DNA of 17,728 bases from Rhodobacteraceae bacterium UBA7436. GTDB taxonomy: Bacteria; Pseudomonadota; Alphaproteobacteria; Rhodobacterales; Rhodobacteraceae. Every line of letters begins with the position of its first letter. Within the stretch, counting starts at the first letter, position 1. A program made the position numbers and the translations under genes. This document shows, piece after piece, positions 15,563 to 17,728 of the stretch. Under the pieces are notes generated by a model that had not been told where the DNA came from, did not search any database, and saw nothing but the letters and a program-made list of their open reading frames with translations. The DNA lies in assembly GCA_002478745.1 (NCBI GenBank), contig DLQI01000095.1:1-17728 (forward strand). Direction: 5' to 3'.

Positions 15563-16440
15563 GTCTTTTTACCCTTTTGCGCATGAACTCCGACGAGGGA
15601 GCAATCATAGTCTGCCCAACCATCATCCGCAGCGGCCTGTGCCATCGCGAGAGCTGCAGATACCACACCAGAAGGCCCGCCCGTCTTCTCGGCAAGGTCA
15701 CACATCAATTTCAAATCTTTCACGCCGTTGGTCATGCTAAGGCCCACCGCGCCGGGGTCACCCTCTGTCATCATCTTCAAAATCGGTGGTACACGTTTTT
15801 GGGCCGGAACAATGGCGCCGGAACTGTCGGTTAGGATATCAAAGACGAGGGCTGGGTTGATCCCTTTAGATAGGGCCAGACTGGCAGCCTCACCCAATGC
15901 GCTCCAGTATACCATCAACGGAAGATTTACGGCCAGTTTCATAGCCGCACCGGCCCCCGTAGGTCCTAGATATTCCAACCTGCGTGTCATCTTGTCCAAA
16001 AGTGGGCGCGCAATATCAAACGCTGACTGTTTGCCAGCTGCCAAACCCATCAATTGTCCAGAGCGGGCAGGGACCACATTACCACTAACTGGACATTCAA
16101 GGAATAGGCCACCTCGGGCCTCTACGGCCTGTTCCAACGCGATGACTGTTTCGGGTGAGGTGGTGCAAAGCTCAATGACCGTCTTACCAGTAAGATTCGC
16201 TTCCAAAATCCCACCGCGCCCATCATAAGCTGCTTGCAGGGCGCGATCATCTGCGAGAATGGACAGCACGAGGTCGGCTGATTCAGCGACAGCGCATGGC
16301 GATTTCATAATCGTGCTGTTAGGAATCCCCTCGGCCTTGCTGGAGGTTCGATTCCAAAGAACGAGTGTTTCGCCCACCTCGCTGAGGTGTTCCGCGATTG
16401 GTCGCCCCATATTTCCCAAGCCTACAATGCCAACGGTCAT
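15559..16440 (-). CDS. NAD(P)-dependent beta-hydroxyacid dehydrogenase family protein
   Basis: A 293-residue 3-hydroxyisobutyrate dehydrogenase-type enzyme. GIVGLGNMGRPIAEHLS gives the GxGxxG dinucleotide motif (7-12) followed by LVLWNR, where Asn-Arg at the cofactor specificity site suggests NADP. The substrate loop is ECPVSGN (115-121) and the catalytic signature GAGAAMKLAVN (162-172) contains Lys168 and Asn172. The frame is open to an ATG at 16455, but that ATG lies in GGAG-containing sequence placed well to serve as ribosome binding site for the ATG at 16440, which also gives the family-typical N-terminus MTVGIVG. It follows the LysR gene by 57 nt. Substrate unknown. Confidence 0.91.
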   Translation of the reverse strand: MTVGIVGLGNMGRPIAEHLSEVGETLVLWNRTSSKAEGIPNSTIMKSPCAVAESADLVLSILADDRALQAAYDGRGGILEANLTGKTVIELCTTSPETVIALEQAVEARGGLFLECPVSGNVVPARSGQLMGLAAGKQSAFDIARPLLDKMTRRLEYLGPTGAGAAMKLAVNLPLMVYWSALGEAASLALSKGINPALVFDILTDSSGAIVPAQKRVPPILKMMTEGDPGAVGLSMTNGVKDLKLMCDLAEKTGGPSGVVSAALAMAQAAADDGWADYDCSLVGVHAQKGKKT

Positions 16441-16497
16441 GCCAAAGTTCTCCATTGTTGCGTGTTTTACCTTTTCACAAAAACATGGGATGCAGAA

Positions 16498-17469
16498 TCA
16501 TATTTTCTGATGCAGCGGTTCGGGATTTCCTATATCGTTACCAGAAGTTTTATCGGCCAGAATTTTGGCAATATGCTGGATCAGACAGTCTACAAGAAGG
16601 CGGGCGGCCTGTGGTTGTGCGGCTTCTGTTTTCTCAACCAATACATAGTCCAGGCTGATAGGCGGATCCTTGATCGGGTTCAAGCGACGCACGTCGCCTA
16701 ATCGATCTCGATGACAAATCGCCCAAGGTAGGATTGCAACCCAATCTGTTGCGCCTATCATTTCGAGAGTTACCAACATGCCGTCCATTTCCAAAAGCTC
16801 AGCAACATGAATTCCGTGCGTGTTCAGTAACGTATCAATCCGTTTGCGCCGGACATTTAAGCGCGACGGAACAATCAATCGGGCGCCTTGCAAGGAGGAA
16901 AGTGGCACTTCTATCATATGATCATGATCTGAGTGAGATGTTGCATTCGATACAAGCATTTCACGATCACGGCCAACAAAACGCGCAGTAAGCCCAGACG
17001 GTACGTCTGTCGAAGGTACGAGCGCAAAATCAAGCTCACCGTCCAGGACCCGGCGCATCAGCGAGTAGCTATACTCTTCCAGCAACGACAGCTCAACATC
17101 CGGAAATTCTGATTTGAACTGTGCAAGTGCGGGAATAAGAGCCGATCGTGTTAGCGACGGGATCATGCCAAATCGTACCAGCCCCGCGACTCCACCTTGC
17201 ATTTCGCTCACGGATTTTTCTGTCGCCATCAAGGCTTTTAATATACTTTGCCCCTCGCGGTAGATGATCTTACCGGCTGGAGTTAGCATGAGTTTCTTAC
17301 GCTCACGAATTAGCAATTGAGTGCCGAGGGTTAGTTCAAGTTCCTTCACTTGTGTAGACATTCCCGATTGAGTTGTGTTTTCCCGCTCAGCTGCCCGACT
17401 GAAGGATTGTTCTTCAAACACAGCTACAAAAGCCTGAAGTGCACGTATTTTTATGCGAGGATAAGTCAT
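16498..17469 (-). CDS. LysR family transcriptional regulator
   Basis: A 323-residue regulator. Residues about 5-65 form the winged helix-turn-helix (RALQAFVAVFEEQSFSRAAE, then TTQSGMSTQVKELELTLGTQ). The remainder is a periplasmic-binding-protein-like effector domain beginning LVRFGMIPSLTRSALIPAL. The ATG at 17469 is the natural start and no alternative is needed. The gene is on the same strand as, and just upstream of, the dehydrogenase/oxidoreductase pair, rather than divergent as LysR genes usually are. The 150 nt in front (17470-17619) is AT-rich and contains a short ACTTAAGT palindrome but no clear LysR box. It is probably autoregulated and may control the downstream pair. The inducer is unknown. 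Confidence 0.93.
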   Translation of the reverse strand: MTYPRIKIRALQAFVAVFEEQSFSRAAERENTTQSGMSTQVKELELTLGTQLLIRERKKLMLTPAGKIIYREGQSILKALMATEKSVSEMQGGVAGLVRFGMIPSLTRSALIPALAQFKSEFPDVELSLLEEYSYSLMRRVLDGELDFALVPSTDVPSGLTARFVGRDREMLVSNATSHSDHDHMIEVPLSSLQGARLIVPSRLNVRRKRIDTLLNTHGIHVAELLEMDGMLVTLEMIGATDWVAILPWAICHRDRLGDVRRLNPIKDPPISLDYVLVEKTEAAQPQAARLLVDCLIQHIAKILADKTSGNDIGNPEPLHQKI

Positions 17470-17619
17470 TTCATTCTAACTAATAAACCGATATTAAGAC
17501 TTAAGTAGCATCAAAAATTCAGATAAGTCTAGCAAAATTGTAAAGATCGATGGTCCAGTCAAGAGCACGCCAACTCATTCAAAAAAACCACACGTTGAAA
17601 TGGGCAGGGTGTATTTGTA

Positions 17620-17728
17620 GGTACTGTCAGGCAAAACTAACTTGAGACGGGGCGGGCGGTTTCGTAGCCTCGCCGTATGATAAACGCTCTCCATTCAGGT
17701 ACTTTAAAACGAGCTCAGAGATCATCCG
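17620..17728 (-). mobile_element. Possible end of an insertion sequence, partial
   Basis: GGTACTGTCAGGCAAAACT at 17620-17638 resembles the complement of 71-89 (GGTGTTGTCAGACAAACTT), sharing GGT, TGTCAG and CAAA in register. A frame open on the - strand enters from the window edge and stops with TGA at 17627-17629 inside this terminus, ending QVSFA. The left edge has the same layout (ending FKFV before TGA). This is consistent with a related insertion sequence in the opposite orientation. Only 33 codons are visible and they are not recognisable as a specific transposase, so this remains tentative. Confidence 0.32.

Noticed and set aside
17620..17728. Assignment of the right-edge frame to a specific IS family
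   Set aside because: Only 33 codons are visible and no catalytic motif is present. The terminus resembles IS6-type ends only loosely.

Overview
The window reads as an alphaproteobacterial, most likely marine Rhodobacteraceae (roseobacter-type), accessory region. This is an inference from protein style, moderate GC, an ATP-type pckA and the transporter and dehydrogenase families present. No rRNA, tRNA or CRISPR array was seen.

Left part (about 1-4000, + strand): a decaying operon. After a possible insertion-sequence end (1-89) comes the C-terminal stub of an NADPH:quinone oxidoreductase (211-432). It overlaps by 4 bp an apparently intact SLC13/DASS-type anion permease (429-1823), which overlaps by 4 bp a [2Fe-2S] subunit gene of the IorA/xanthine-dehydrogenase type (1820-2260). 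That gene is broken by an amber codon and a lost cluster cysteine. The cognate molybdopterin subunit gene (IorB type, 2257-3997) has no start codon, several stops, frameshifts and a large in-frame deletion. The molybdenum hydroxylase is therefore dead while its transporter gene still reads through.

Middle (4030-6643, - strand): pckA (ATP-dependent PEP carboxykinase) is intact and has palindromic sites in its leader. Behind the leader lies a TSUP (TauE/SafE-type) permease pseudogene with several frameshifts and stops.

Right part (6728-17469): every gene is on the - strand and apparently intact. In transcription order: LysR regulator; a beta-hydroxyacid dehydrogenase and a Gfo/Idh/MocA oxidoreductase (4-bp overlap); an FCD-type GntR regulator; a NitT/TauT-type ABC importer (ATPase, two different permeases, secreted binding protein) with 1-4 bp overlaps; an ACMSD-like metal-dependent amidohydrolase; a second beta-hydroxyacid dehydrogenase; and a second SLC13/DASS-type permease paralogous to the first. 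This looks like a regulated uptake-and-catabolism module for a small organic anion. The substrate cannot be read from sequence. The TSUP pseudogene is its decayed tail. An 11-bp perfect hairpin sits between the binding-protein gene and the amidohydrolase gene, and a 10-bp palindrome lies upstream of the ATPase gene.

The two window edges carry similar sequences in inverted orientation (71-89 and 17620-17638). Each contains the stop codon of an open frame running out of the window, so the region may be bracketed by related insertion sequences.
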